A stretch of 64,000 nt of DNA from Bythopirellula sp041737835 (GCA_041737835.1 JBGSQY010000049.1), one strand, 5' to 3'. Shown: positions 24,207-33,706, counted from the first letter of the stretch. Notes: generated by a model from the letters alone, not told the origin. A program made the numbers and translations.

Positions 24207-25532
24207 TCAGTCACCACGCAACTTGAGATTGGCTTGGGTGAGCTTTTCGCGAACTTCGTTGAGACTTGTCACGCCGAAGTTCTTGCACTCGAGCAAATCA
24301 TCGCCGGTCCGGCGAAGCAGTTCACCGATGGTCGACAGTCCCAAGCGAACCATGCACTTGCGAGCCCGCACCGAAAGGTTGAGATCGGAAATCGGCCGAT
24401 CCATGAGGGCTCGTTCGTCGTCGCTCAGCTCGACGGCCTGATACTGAGGTTCTTCCTCACGCCATTTCGTGGCAAATTGGCCCAATTCCAGGCCTTTGGA
24501 GACTAGCATTTCCCGGATTTCAACAAGCGATGTTTCGCCGAAATTCTTACTCGCGAGCAATTCTTGCTCGGTCGTCTCGGTCAGATCCCCGAGGGTCATG
24601 ATGCCCATCTTTTGCAGGCAATTGCGGCTGCGAACCGACAACTCGAAGTCGCTCACAGGAACGCTCAAAATCTGGGACATGCGATCTTGGCGACGACGGG
24701 CTTCTTCGTCGTAGTACATGTCGCGCGAGGCGTCGGCGTCTTTGAAGTACAACCGAGCTCGCACATGGTCGGGATAAACGTCGAGAACCCGCTGGTAGCA
24801 TTGCTTGGAACGCTCGAAGTGCTCGATATCTTCGTAGAGCAAGCCCAGGTTAATGAGCGTGCCGACATGAGTCGGAAATTGCGAAGCGGCCCGTTCGTAG
24901 AGCGAACGAGCGTAATCGTCGTTGCCGTGGCGGTCGTTTTCCATGGCCAAGCCAAAGAGCGCGCCCGAATGGGTATTGTCGGCTTCGACGGCCCGCTCCA
25001 ACAGCGCGACGACTTCATTCGGATTGCCACCCAAGGCCGCAACCGTGACGGAACGCTGATACAAGTACTCGGCGGTTTGCTCAACGGCGCCCGAAAGATT
25101 GTCGAGAATCGTGAGCGATTCTTGAGCCTTACCGGCGTAACGGAGGGCTTCGGACTTCGCGAGGGCGACTTCATCTTTATTGTAGCCCGCTCGCTCTGAG
25201 GATTCGTAAGCCGTCAGCGCTTCTTCGTACTTATCGAGGGCCAACAAGGCCTTGCCCAGAAAAAAGTGGGTCAAAGCTCCGCCGTCGGCATTGCGCAGCG
25301 TCTGCACGGCGGCCGAATAACGGCCCAGCAGATACTGGCAAACACCCAGGCGAACCGAAGCCGCGGGAGTACGCGATTCCTGCTGCTCCATCTCGTTGAC
25401 GGCGTCCCGCAGCAAACGAAAGTTGCTGTAGTCGGACGAAATCGCACGAACGATCTGCTTAATCTCGTTCGGACCGAAGGTGCTGTTGGAAAGCACAATT
25501 TGCTTCAAATCGACTTCGAGAACTTGCGACAT
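24207..25532 (-). CDS. TPR protein with two C-terminal RNA-polymerase alpha-CTD-like domains
   Basis: 441 residues from the ATG at 25532, which has an AGGAG ribosome-binding site. Extending to 25673 would run into the tRNA gene. Residues ~30-300 are helical TPR-type repeats (for example RRDVL-type YPDHVRARLYF and FPTHVGTLINLGLLYED). The C-terminus holds two tandem alpha-CTD-like domains: VRSRNCLQKMGIMTLGDL with ELLASKNFGETSLVEI, and VRARKCMVRLGLSTIGEL with DLLECKNFGVTSLNEV. In RNA polymerase this module contacts UP-element DNA and activators. A doubled module on a TPR scaffold is typical of planctomycete-like proteins annotated as alpha-CTD-containing; the role is unknown. Confidence 0.88.
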   Translation of the reverse strand: MSQVLEVDLKQIVLSNSTFGPNEIKQIVRAISSDYSNFRLLRDAVNEMEQQESRTPAASVRLGVCQYLLGRYSAAVQTLRNADGGALTHFFLGKALLALDKYEEALTAYESSERAGYNKDEVALAKSEALRYAGKAQESLTILDNLSGAVEQTAEYLYQRSVTVAALGGNPNEVVALLERAVEADNTHSGALFGLAMENDRHGNDDYARSLYERAASQFPTHVGTLINLGLLYEDIEHFERSKQCYQRVLDVYPDHVRARLYFKDADASRDMYYDEEARRRQDRMSQILSVPVSDFELSVRSRNCLQKMGIMTLGDLTETTEQELLASKNFGETSLVEIREMLVSKGLELGQFATKWREEEPQYQAVELSDDERALMDRPISDLNLSVRARKCMVRLGLSTIGELLRRTGDDLLECKNFGVTSLNEVREKLTQANLKLRGD

Positions 25533-25615
25533 CTGCCACCCACTCCTATTAAGGTCGTTGCCAAACTTATCTGCTCTAAGGATCACCCAGGCGACGAAGC
25601 CCAAGCGATCAAATG

Positions 25616-25689
25616 AGCCAGTGGTGGGAGTCGAACCCACAACCCCCGCATTACGAATGCGGTGCTCTGCCAATTGAAGCTACACTGGC
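25616..25689 (-). tRNA. tRNA-Thr (anticodon CGT)
   Basis: A 74-nt cloverleaf on the minus strand. The acceptor stem is GCCAGTG/CACTGGC, the anticodon stem CCGCA/TGCGG has loop TTCGTAA giving anticodon CGT, and the T arm is TGGGTTCGACTCCCA. The discriminator base is T and CCA is not encoded. It reads ACG threonine codons. It lies about 80 nt upstream of the TPR/alpha-CTD gene on the same strand. Confidence 0.95.
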
Positions 25690-25795
25690 GATTGTGTTTA
25701 AGCTCATCAGAATACCGAATTTTAAGCCGTGCGGCAAGTCTTGCATGGGTGGGCGGTAGGGCATTCAAAAATTCAAATTGGGAGACATGCTTGGG

Positions 25796-25876
25796 GTGGC
25801 ATGGCCTCGGAGGTACTCCGACGTGGCCATGTTTTTTCGAGCTTTTCACATGCCCACGAGTACGAGGGCATGCCAC
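25796..25876. repeat. nested palindromic intergenic element
   Basis: Outer arms GTGGCATG (25796-25803) and CATGCCAC (25869-25876) enclose two hairpins. The first, ATGGCC-TCGGAG ... CTCCGA-N3-GGCCAT (25801-25830), is followed by TTTTTT on the plus strand. The second is CATGCCC-N10-GGGCATG (25849-25872). It lies in the 250-nt gap between the tRNA and the GH95 genes, where no coding sequence is seen. The plus-strand hairpin resembles a terminator but has no upstream plus-strand gene; a mobile-type repeat is equally likely. Confidence 0.5.
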
Positions 25877-25941
25877 ACAACCCCCGCATTCTCAATTTTT
25901 CAGTCAACCTGCGCTCGCCAGAATCCGCCGCTGGCAGATAG

Positions 25942-28413
25942 TTATTCGGGTGAAACACGGGCTAGCTCGCCGTTCAGTTGGATGATTCCGTCGATCGCGT
26001 CGACTTTGATGCTCTTGCCACCGTACTTCACTTCGATGGGCGTCTGCGGCGACTTCAGTACGCATGCGGTGAGTTTTCCATTCTTCCATTCGAGATCGAT
26101 CTCCGCGCCGCCGCGCAGTCGCAGGCCGGTGACTTGGCCGTTTGGCCAAGCCTGGGGCAGCGCTGGCAACAACTCCACCAGCACCGCGCCGTCCTCGGTT
26201 TTCAAATGTGATTGGACCAGCATCTCGCAAATGCCGCTGGTCGCGCCGAAGTTGCCGTCGATTTGAAACGGTGGGTGCGCGTCGAGCAGATTCAAGTAGA
26301 CCCCGCCGCCACCGTCGTACTTTGTGTCTTTGATGCCGGTCGGACGGAGCAAGCGGGTCAGCAAGCGATGGGCGTGGTCACCATCGTGCAATCGGGCCCA
26401 AAAATTAATCTTCCAAGCGAGCGACCAGCCGGTGCCGTCATCGCCGCGGGTTTCCAAGGTTTTACGCGCGGCGGCGGCTAACTCCGGAGTCGTCGTCGGC
26501 GAAATTTGCCGCCCAGGATGGAGAGCAAACAAATGCGAGATGTGCCGATGGTGCGGATCGGCCTCTTCAAAATCTTGATACCACTCCTGCAAGGTTCCAC
26601 GCTTGGAAATCTTAAGCGGATAGAGCTTCTCGCGTTTGGCGATCAGTTGTTCGCGAAATTCCTGGTCGATATCCAACAGCTCGCTGGCTTCGATCAGGTT
26701 GCTGAACAGGTCCCAAGTGATTTCCATGTCGGAAGTCGACGCCATCGAAACCGATTCATGCTGACCCTGCCACAAGAACTTGTTTTCCGGCGAAGTCGAC
26801 GGGATCGTGACCAAGTGACCGTCTTGATCTTCTACTAAATAATCAAGCAAGAACTCGGCGGCCCCTTTCATGACGGGGTAAGCCTTTTCTCGTAAGAAAT
26901 CTCGATCGCCCGTGAATTGGTAATGCTCCCACAGATGTTGGCAGAGCCACGCCCCACCCATCTGCCAGTTCGCCCACACGGGATCCCCTTCGCCAAAATT
27001 CCCCACAGGGCAAGACAGCCGCCACAGATCGACATTGTGATGGGCGCACCAACCATCCATGCCATAAGTGACTTCCGCAGTACGCTGGCCCGTGACCGCG
27101 AGTTCTTCGATCATGGTGAGCAGCGGCTCGTGCAGTTCGGAAAGATTGGCCGGCTCGGCCAGCCAGTAATTCATTTCGGTGTTGATGTTTACCGTGTAAT
27201 TGGAACTCCACGGCGGACGCATCTTGTCGTTCCAGAGGCCTTGCAAGTTGGCCGGCTGTTCCCCTGGGCGAGAAGACGCAATCAACAAATAGCGGCCGTA
27301 TTGAAACAGGAGCGCGGCCAGATCAGGATCGTCCGCCCCCTCGGTAGCGGCCTGCAAACGCTCGGGCATCAACATGTCCCGGCGCTCGTGCCCACCTAAA
27401 TCGATGGCCACGCGATTGAATAAGTTTCCGTAGTAGGCCTGGTGACGTTTAAGCAGAACATCGTTGTCGAATTCGCTGGCAATGTCTAAATCACGCAGTG
27501 GCTGAATCGTTTCGTCGATTCCCTCGCCATCGGGCAATTTAACAAAGCCATTGAAGCTCGTATCACAGGCCAGCAACAACGTGACACTCCGGCAATCTTT
27601 CGCGACGATCTTTTTGTCCTCAACGGTGATTTCACCGCCATCGTGTTGCACGCGAATTCTCGTGCAAAATCGCATTCCCGTTCCGCGTTTGTCATCACGC
27701 TGGATGATGGGATTCTCGACCTGTTGATATGAGGGAGCAACATGAATGGGCGCGTGGCCACTCATCAGAAAATCGCCGTTCTCCGCACGAGATAGCTTGT
27801 GCTCCAGCAAGCTGTCCAGCGAAATTTCAAAGCTCATCCCTTGGGGATCGTCGGTTTGCAATTCCATGACAAACACTTGATCGGGGTAGCTCACAAACAT
27901 TTTGCGAGAATGCTTATGTCCGTTTTCTTGGTATTCGACTTCAGCCACCGCGTCGGTAATGTCGAGGCTGCGTTGATAGTTGCTCGGTTTTCCTTGATTG
28001 AGAAACTTAATCCGCAGATTCCCGAGCGGCAAATACGACTGCGAATAGGCCCCTTGGAGTTTTTTGGTGAGCTCGCCCGCTTCGTGAAATTTTTCGGCCA
28101 GAACAAGCTCGCGAATTTTCGGCAGAAATTCCTTGCCGGCGGCGCTATTCCAATCGTACGGTGCCCCGGACCAAAGCGTGCTTTCGTTGAGCGTAATGGT
28201 TTCCTCATCGACGCCGCCAAAAACCATCACACCCAGTCGGCCATTGCCTAACGGCAAAGCCTCTTTTTCCCAGTCCGTGGCGGGATTGTCGTATTTGAGC
28301 GCAAGATGATCGGCAGGAACTGCCTGGGCCTGCGCACAAAACAAAGCTGTGAACAGGATCAACAGAGCGATGCGCAAAGGCTCAGTCTGCGTTAATTTTT
28401 TCAAGATCAGCAT
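25942..28413 (-). CDS. glycoside hydrolase family 95 protein, alpha-L-fucosidase-like
   Basis: 823 residues. A signal peptide (hydrophobic LLILFTALFCAQAQA) suggests export. The GH95 N-terminal beta-sandwich starts with ALPLGNGRLGVMVFGGV (about 51-67), and the (alpha/alpha)6 barrel shows SSNYTVNINTEMNYWLAEP with the Asn pair that holds the catalytic water, and GDDGTGWSLAWKINFWARL. GH95 enzymes are inverting alpha-1,2-L-fucosidases or alpha-L-galactosidases. The gene overlaps the 3' end of the upstream GH95 gene by 32 nt, so the pair is one transcript. It is convergent with the palindromic region and divergent catabolic genes lie beyond its partner. The exact linkage specificity is not readable from sequence. 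Confidence 0.92.
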   Translation of the reverse strand: MLILKKLTQTEPLRIALLILFTALFCAQAQAVPADHLALKYDNPATDWEKEALPLGNGRLGVMVFGGVDEETITLNESTLWSGAPYDWNSAAGKEFLPKIRELVLAEKFHEAGELTKKLQGAYSQSYLPLGNLRIKFLNQGKPSNYQRSLDITDAVAEVEYQENGHKHSRKMFVSYPDQVFVMELQTDDPQGMSFEISLDSLLEHKLSRAENGDFLMSGHAPIHVAPSYQQVENPIIQRDDKRGTGMRFCTRIRVQHDGGEITVEDKKIVAKDCRSVTLLLACDTSFNGFVKLPDGEGIDETIQPLRDLDIASEFDNDVLLKRHQAYYGNLFNRVAIDLGGHERRDMLMPERLQAATEGADDPDLAALLFQYGRYLLIASSRPGEQPANLQGLWNDKMRPPWSSNYTVNINTEMNYWLAEPANLSELHEPLLTMIEELAVTGQRTAEVTYGMDGWCAHHNVDLWRLSCPVGNFGEGDPVWANWQMGGAWLCQHLWEHYQFTGDRDFLREKAYPVMKGAAEFLLDYLVEDQDGHLVTIPSTSPENKFLWQGQHESVSMASTSDMEITWDLFSNLIEASELLDIDQEFREQLIAKREKLYPLKISKRGTLQEWYQDFEEADPHHRHISHLFALHPGRQISPTTTPELAAAARKTLETRGDDGTGWSLAWKINFWARLHDGDHAHRLLTRLLRPTGIKDTKYDGGGGVYLNLLDAHPPFQIDGNFGATSGICEMLVQSHLKTEDGAVLVELLPALPQAWPNGQVTGLRLRGGAEIDLEWKNGKLTACVLKSPQTPIEVKYGGKSIKVDAIDGIIQLNGELARVSPE

Positions 28414-30763
28414 CGAGAAATATTTCTTTATTGGCGGGTAATTCTAGTTTCACTTCCTGGCCATCATAGCGAACAACGACTGGCTTACCGAGTGTTGAAT
28501 GCAGTTTGCATCCGTTGAGTTTGCCATCCGACCAGTCCAGTTCGACCACAAAGCCACCGCGCGTGTGAAGCCCCGTCACTTTTCCTTGGGGCCAAACGCT
28601 CGGCAATGCAGGAAGTAGGTCGATGATCGTTGTGCCCTCCTCATCCTTGAGATGCGATTGCACGAGCATCTCGCAAATTCCATTGGTCGCACCGAAATTG
28701 CCGTCGATTTGAAACGGCGGATGCGCATCAAACAGATTCGGATAGACACCACCACCATTGTGCTTAGCTTTGGGGGAGCCCGTAAGCGTCAGCAGATTGT
28801 CCAGAATTTTGTAAGCATAATCGCCATCGCGCAAGCGCGCCCAGAGATTGATCTTCCAGGCGAGTGACCAACCCGTGCCACCGTCGCCGCGCATTTCCAG
28901 TGACTTCTTCGCGGCCTCAAACAACTCGGGAGTTTCAGGCGTGATTTCATCGCCGGGAAAGAGCCCCCACAAATGGGATACATGCCGATGACGGTTCTGG
29001 GGATCGTCAACATCTTCCAGCCATTCTTGCAATTGCCCATGTTGGCCGATTTTATTGGGAGCGATTCGCTTGGACATCTCATCCAGTTCCGCCGCAAACT
29101 CGGCGTCAACGCCTAGCGTCTTTGCCGCGGCACTCGTATTGGCAAACAGGTCGCGAATGATTTGGTGATCCATCGTGGGCCCCAGCACCAATCCTCCTTG
29201 TTCGGGCGAATTGCTCGGGCCACTGATCAGCCATTTTTCAGGAGTGCGCGGATCGACGATGAGCGTATCGGCGAAAAACTCAGCGGCTCCTTTCATCAAT
29301 GGGTAGGCCGTCTCGCGGAGAAAGACTTCATCGCCCGTGTGCTGATAATGCCACCACAGATGTTGGCACAACCAAGCTCCTCCTGTGGGCCAGATGCCGT
29401 GATTCGACGCATTTATCGGAGCCGTGCCGCGCCACAAATCAAAGTTGTGGTGCAACACCCAACCCCGTGCTTTGTAGTGCTCGCGAGCGGTTTCCGCACC
29501 CGATGCGGCCAGTTCCTTCATCGCGGCGAAGAGTGGCTCACAACATACTCCCAAGCCACAAGCCTCCGCGGGCCAGTAGTTCATCTCCGCATTGATGTTG
29601 CTTGTGTATTTGCTATCCCAAGGGGGAGCCAATTGGTCGTTCCAAACCCCTTGCAAATTGGCCGGCTGATCTCCGGGGCGGCTGGATGCGATCAATAAAT
29701 AGCGGCCATAGTGAAACAGCAACGCCGCCAGTTGGGGATCGCTCACTGATTTCGCGGCGAGAACTCGCTCGTCGGTTGGCAGATCATTCGTAACGTCATC
29801 GCCAAGAGTGAGCGTCACCCGGCGAAACAGTTCTTGATGATCTTTGATATGATTGTCTTCAAGCTGCTTAACAGTTTTCTCAGTAGCTTTGCTCAGATCG
29901 TCTCGACTGCGAGAAACCGGATCGGCGGAAATATCTCGAAAGTCGACGTGGTTGGTCGCGGCGGTGAGTAGCAATGTTGCCTGCGTGGCATTCTCGACAC
30001 TAATCGCGTCGGCACTTTGTTGCACTTGGCCATCGGTTTCAAAACAGGCCAGATGGGCCGCGAATTTCATTTGTCCTTGAGGATTTCCTGCCCGCTGATT
30101 GTCGCTAGCGCGAACTCGCCCCGTCATGAGCTGCGTGTGGTCATTGGCCGCAGTCAATTCAATCTCAGTTTGCGGGCTCGTCAATTTCGCCGTAAACGAG
30201 AGCTTACCTGGCCGATCACACGACAACTTGATGACAACCACGCGGTCGGGATAGCTGGCGAATGTCTGGCGAGTATATTTCACGCCGTCGACTTCATAAG
30301 TTGTCGTGATCGTGGCGGTATCGAGATCGAGCTCTCGTTTGTAGTTGCTGTAGTTTTCGTGTTTAGTAAACACCAATTCAATATCCCCAAAAGGTTGATA
30401 CGCCATCTGCCCCAAAGGTTGGGACATAAACTCTCGCCCGGCCAACTCCTCGGCTTCCTGTTGCTTACCTGCGAAGAGCAACTCCCGTATCTCGGGCAAA
30501 AAACGGTAGGCTCCTGGGTGAGCGTAGCTATGCGGTCCGCCGCTCCAGAGTGTGTCTTCGTTAAATTGGTATTTCGCCTGCGTAACGCCGCCAAAATCCA
30601 TCACGCCCATGCGACCGTTGCCAACCGGCAGCGCTTCAACCCACTGGGTGGCGGGCTCATGATATTGAAGCAACCACGGAGAACTGAGTGCTGGTGTCAT
30701 TAAAGACAGCACTACCACGGCTTGAAAGAACAAGGTGTGCAAAAATGCGTGGTGAGTTTGCAA
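28382..30763 (-). CDS. glycoside hydrolase family 95 protein, alpha-L-fucosidase-like (second copy)
   Basis: 793 residues; a TTG start at 30763 has a good AAGGA ribosome-binding site. A signal peptide (FFQAVVVLSLMTPALSS) is present. The GH95 landmarks ALPVGNGRMGVMDFGGV, SKYTSNINAEMNYWPAEA and GDGGTGWSLAWKINLWARL match the downstream paralogue closely in order and spacing. It is the first gene of the two-gene fucosidase operon. Divergence between the copies suggests different linkages or glycan contexts. The intergenic region upstream (30764-30970) is shared with the divergent fucose operon, implying common control. Confidence 0.92.
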   Translation of the reverse strand: MQTHHAFLHTLFFQAVVVLSLMTPALSSPWLLQYHEPATQWVEALPVGNGRMGVMDFGGVTQAKYQFNEDTLWSGGPHSYAHPGAYRFLPEIRELLFAGKQQEAEELAGREFMSQPLGQMAYQPFGDIELVFTKHENYSNYKRELDLDTATITTTYEVDGVKYTRQTFASYPDRVVVIKLSCDRPGKLSFTAKLTSPQTEIELTAANDHTQLMTGRVRASDNQRAGNPQGQMKFAAHLACFETDGQVQQSADAISVENATQATLLLTAATNHVDFRDISADPVSRSRDDLSKATEKTVKQLEDNHIKDHQELFRRVTLTLGDDVTNDLPTDERVLAAKSVSDPQLAALLFHYGRYLLIASSRPGDQPANLQGVWNDQLAPPWDSKYTSNINAEMNYWPAEACGLGVCCEPLFAAMKELAASGAETAREHYKARGWVLHHNFDLWRGTAPINASNHGIWPTGGAWLCQHLWWHYQHTGDEVFLRETAYPLMKGAAEFFADTLIVDPRTPEKWLISGPSNSPEQGGLVLGPTMDHQIIRDLFANTSAAAKTLGVDAEFAAELDEMSKRIAPNKIGQHGQLQEWLEDVDDPQNRHRHVSHLWGLFPGDEITPETPELFEAAKKSLEMRGDGGTGWSLAWKINLWARLRDGDYAYKILDNLLTLTGSPKAKHNGGGVYPNLFDAHPPFQIDGNFGATNGICEMLVQSHLKDEEGTTIIDLLPALPSVWPQGKVTGLHTRGGFVVELDWSDGKLNGCKLHSTLGKPVVVRYDGQEVKLELPANKEIFLDADLEKINAD

Positions 30764-30970
30764 AGAAGAGTTCCTTCAACGAGCTTTCGATACCGAGAAT
30801 AGCGAACGATAAGGGAGAAATTTAGCAGAGTAAACAATCGCCAATTTCCAAGACTCTGTCTCCAAGGTATCCTAAGAAATTCATCTTGGCGAGCAATTGC
30901 ATTCTCGGTCAATGTGATTGCGTGCAATAGTTCTTTTCAATCTTAGGGCGGACCTGCCGCCGCGAATGTA
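30764..30970. promoter_or_regulatory. divergent promoter region of the fucosidase and sugar-acid operons
   Basis: 207 nt between oppositely directed operons, with no coding potential. It contains the palindrome GCAATTGC (30893-30900) and an ATTGCA ... TGCAAT inverted pair (30896-30928) with a 21-nt spacer. These are candidate operator half-sites for a LacI- or GntR-type regulator; no such regulator gene is present in the window. Confidence 0.3.
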
Positions 30971-32248
30971 ATGGCAATAACAGCTCCTCAGCCGACAACG
31001 CTCGGCATGACACCTTCGTTTGGCTTCGGCGATCGCATCGGTTTGGCGACACCAGGACACTTAGCCGCGCTGCGAAAAGCGGGCGGCGGCATCGCTCCGA
31101 TCTTTGCGCAGCAGTCGATTCGCGAAATGGCCCGCACCAGCCGCAGCCCTGAAGGCGTAATGAACGACGCACTGCAGGCACTCACTGCTGGCGGTTGGAT
31201 CGATGCTCACGGCGCCGACGCCGATCACCTCAAAACGCGCGAAGATGTCGACCGCACCGCGGCGGCGGGGTTTACTTTTTTCACGATCGATCCCTCGGGG
31301 CACGTCGACCAAATGGCCGACGACTATGATGAAGCGACCGTGCGCGCCAAATTTCAAGATATCAAGGAATACGCCGGTTGGGTTCCCGGCTACAAGGGTA
31401 ACGAAGTCAAGCTCGCCAGCGGCTCGACGATTAATTTCGATGAACTGGCGGTGCTGCGTGCGGCGGTGAAATATGGCCGTGCCATCCGCGAAGCGATTGA
31501 ACTGGCGATCTACATTCGCCAGGTACAGGAAGAAGCCAATCGGCCGTTTGAAATCGAACTATCCGTCGACGAAACCGAACAGCCAACGACGCTCGCCGAG
31601 CACTTTATTATCGCCGAGCAATGTTTGGCCAACGACATGAAGCTCGTGTCGCTTGCTCCGCGGTTTATCGGCCACTTTGAAAAAGGGGTCGACTACATCG
31701 GTGACCTGGCTGCGCTCGACAAATCGTTGAACGACCACGCCGCGATTGCTCGGCAACTCGGGCCTTACAAAATCAGTTTGCATTCGGGATCAGACAAAGT
31801 TTCGATGTACGCGGCTTTGTCGCGAGCCACCCAAGGGCAGTTTCACGTCAAAACCGCTGGCACATCTTATTTGGAAGCACTCAGGGTTGTGGCAATTCAC
31901 GAGCCCGAGCTTTTCCGCGAGCTTTGTGAGTTCAGTTGTTCGCGCTACAACACCGATCGGGCGACTTATCACGTGCACGCCACGTTGGAAACGGTGCCTG
32001 CGCCCAGCGATTTGAGCGACACGGATCTCGTCAAGAAATATCTGGAACGCTGGGAAGATGTTCCCAACGGCAAGGGATTCACCGAAGCGGGGCGGCAGAT
32101 TTTGCACTGCACGTTCGGTTCGGTGCTCACCGATGACCGCTTCGGCAAATTGGTGCGGCAATGCTTGGCCGACCATCAAGACACGTATTCCGAGGTTCTG
32201 GAAGAGCACTTTGCTCGTCATCTCGATGCTTTGCGAGCAGGCATGTAA
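30971..32248 (+). CDS. UxaE-like tagaturonate epimerase family protein
   Basis: 425 residues. The sequence matches the UxaE family: FGFGDRIGLATPGHLAALR (about 16-34), FTFFTIDPSG near 99, KISLHSGSDKVSMYAAL near 266 and FHVKTAGTSYLEALRVVA near 293. UxaE enzymes are metal-dependent TIM-barrel epimerases converting D-tagaturonate to D-fructuronate; His residues of the HSGSD segment are likely metal ligands. It is the first gene of a five-gene operon otherwise fitted to L-fucose oxidation, with 13 nt to the next gene. Its substrate here may differ from tagaturonate. Confidence 0.8.
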   Translation: MAITAPQPTTLGMTPSFGFGDRIGLATPGHLAALRKAGGGIAPIFAQQSIREMARTSRSPEGVMNDALQALTAGGWIDAHGADADHLKTREDVDRTAAAGFTFFTIDPSGHVDQMADDYDEATVRAKFQDIKEYAGWVPGYKGNEVKLASGSTINFDELAVLRAAVKYGRAIREAIELAIYIRQVQEEANRPFEIELSVDETEQPTTLAEHFIIAEQCLANDMKLVSLAPRFIGHFEKGVDYIGDLAALDKSLNDHAAIARQLGPYKISLHSGSDKVSMYAALSRATQGQFHVKTAGTSYLEALRVVAIHEPELFRELCEFSCSRYNTDRATYHVHATLETVPAPSDLSDTDLVKKYLERWEDVPNGKGFTEAGRQILHCTFGSVLTDDRFGKLVRQCLADHQDTYSEVLEEHFARHLDALRAGM

Positions 32249-32261
32249 GCCAGCAATCGCC

Positions 32262-33299
32262 ATGAAATTCACGGCATTAGGCAATACGGGCTTACAAGTT
32301 CCACGCATCGTTTTTGGCACAAGCTGCTTGGGCAACTTATACGAAGCTTTGCCCGATGAGACCAAACTTGCCATCTCGCGCGAGTGGTTCGCGCATCAAG
32401 AGCCACCCGTGGTGATCGATACAGCCGGCAAATACGGGGCGGGACTCGCACTGGAAATGATAGGCCGCAATCTGCGCGAGTTGGAGATCGATCCCAAGCG
32501 GATCATCATCTCCAACAAACTCGGTTGGAAGCGCGTTCCGCTGACCACGCCAGAGCCGACCTTTGAACCGGGGGCGTGGGTGGATCTCGAGCATGATGCC
32601 GTCCAGTGCATTAGCTATGAAGGGATTCTTGAATGTTGGCAGCAAGGTTGCGAATTGCTTGGCCCTGGTTACTCGCCCCAGTTGCTCTCCGTTCACGATC
32701 CGGACGAATACTTGGCGAGCGCGAAATCGCCAGCTGAGCGCGAACAACGATTTGCTGATATTCTGGGAGCGTATCGGGCACTCCAAGAACTTAAGGCTGC
32801 TGGCAAGGCACAAGCGATCGGCATCGGTTCCAAAGACTGGCGGGTGATTCAAGAAGTGGAACGCGAAACAGAACTCGATTGGGTGATGCTGGCCAACAGT
32901 TTGACGATTTATCGTCATCCCCCTGAACTGCTAGAGTTTGTGGCCAAACTAAATCGCCAGAATATCGCGATCATCAATTCCGCCGTGTTCCACGCAGGAT
33001 TTCTCGTTGGAGGAAAGTTTTTCGATTACCGCGTTGTGACACCAAACGAGAATCCCGACTTGTTTGTTTGGCGTGAAAATTTCTTGAACATCTGTCAGAA
33101 ACACATGGTAAAACCGGCCACGGTTTGTGTTCAGTTCGGCCTGACCGTGCCAGGGGTGTTGGCCGTGTCGCTCAATACGAGCGATCCCGCTCGGATCGCC
33201 GATAATGTGTCAGCCGTGCAAGCCTCGATCCCCGCTGAATTTTGGTATGATGCCAAGCAAGCGGGGCTCATTGCAGCCGACTACCCGTACGTTGGATAA
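32262..33299 (+). CDS. aldo/keto reductase, probable L-fucose (aldose) dehydrogenase
   Basis: 345 residues from the ATG at 32262 (MKFTALGNTGLQV); longer in-frame extension overlaps the epimerase gene and is not family-like. AKR signatures: VFGTSCLGNLYEALPDE at the N-terminus, the catalytic Tyr in DTAGKYGAG (about 53-61), the active-site His in LLSVHDPDEY, and cofactor region VQASIPAEFW near the end. AKR-type fucose/arabinose dehydrogenases oxidise L-fucose to L-fucono-lactone. The neighbours (mutarotase, fuconolactonase) fit that reaction. It lies 13 nt after the epimerase gene. Confidence 0.82.
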   Translation: MKFTALGNTGLQVPRIVFGTSCLGNLYEALPDETKLAISREWFAHQEPPVVIDTAGKYGAGLALEMIGRNLRELEIDPKRIIISNKLGWKRVPLTTPEPTFEPGAWVDLEHDAVQCISYEGILECWQQGCELLGPGYSPQLLSVHDPDEYLASAKSPAEREQRFADILGAYRALQELKAAGKAQAIGIGSKDWRVIQEVERETELDWVMLANSLTIYRHPPELLEFVAKLNRQNIAIINSAVFHAGFLVGGKFFDYRVVTPNENPDLFVWRENFLNICQKHMVKPATVCVQFGLTVPGVLAVSLNTSDPARIADNVSAVQASIPAEFWYDAKQAGLIAADYPYVG

Positions 33300-33316
33300 A
33301 TTGTGGGAGATTCTTC

Positions 33317-33706
33317 ATGCTTAAGTCTGGGATATTGAATCCACAGATCAATTCGCTTTTGAGTCGTGTGCGACACACCAACACGTTGGTGATCGCCGAC
33401 CGCGGCTTTCCGTTTTGGCCGACGATCGAGACGGTCGATATCTCTCTGATTGACGGGATTCCGACGGTGCTCGAAGTTTTGCGGGCCGTGCAGCAGAACT
33501 TCGTGATTGGCAAAGCCTGGATGGCCGAAGAGTTTTTGGCGAATAACACCAAGCAAGTCATCGATCAGTACGCATCGGCATTTGAGGGGATCGAATTGAC
33601 ACACGAGGCGCACGTCGAATTCAAACATCGCGTCCCCCAGGCCATCGGCCTCATACGCACAGGAGAGACGATTCAATACGCCAACATGATTTTGGAATCG
33701 GCCTGA
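33317..33706 (+). CDS. RbsD/FucU-family sugar mutarotase
   Basis: 129 residues, typical for the family. The N-terminal motif VRHTNTLVIADRGFPFWP (about 18-35) resembles the RbsD/FucU active site with its conserved Asp and Gly, and KHRVPQAIGLIRTGE near residue 102 lies in the conserved C-terminal region. These enzymes speed anomer interconversion of ribose or fucose, supplying the anomer used by the dehydrogenase. The motif looks slightly closer to RbsD, but the context argues for an L-fucose role. It lies one base before the fuconolactonase gene. Confidence 0.85.
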   Translation: MLKSGILNPQINSLLSRVRHTNTLVIADRGFPFWPTIETVDISLIDGIPTVLEVLRAVQQNFVIGKAWMAEEFLANNTKQVIDQYASAFEGIELTHEAHVEFKHRVPQAIGLIRTGETIQYANMILESA

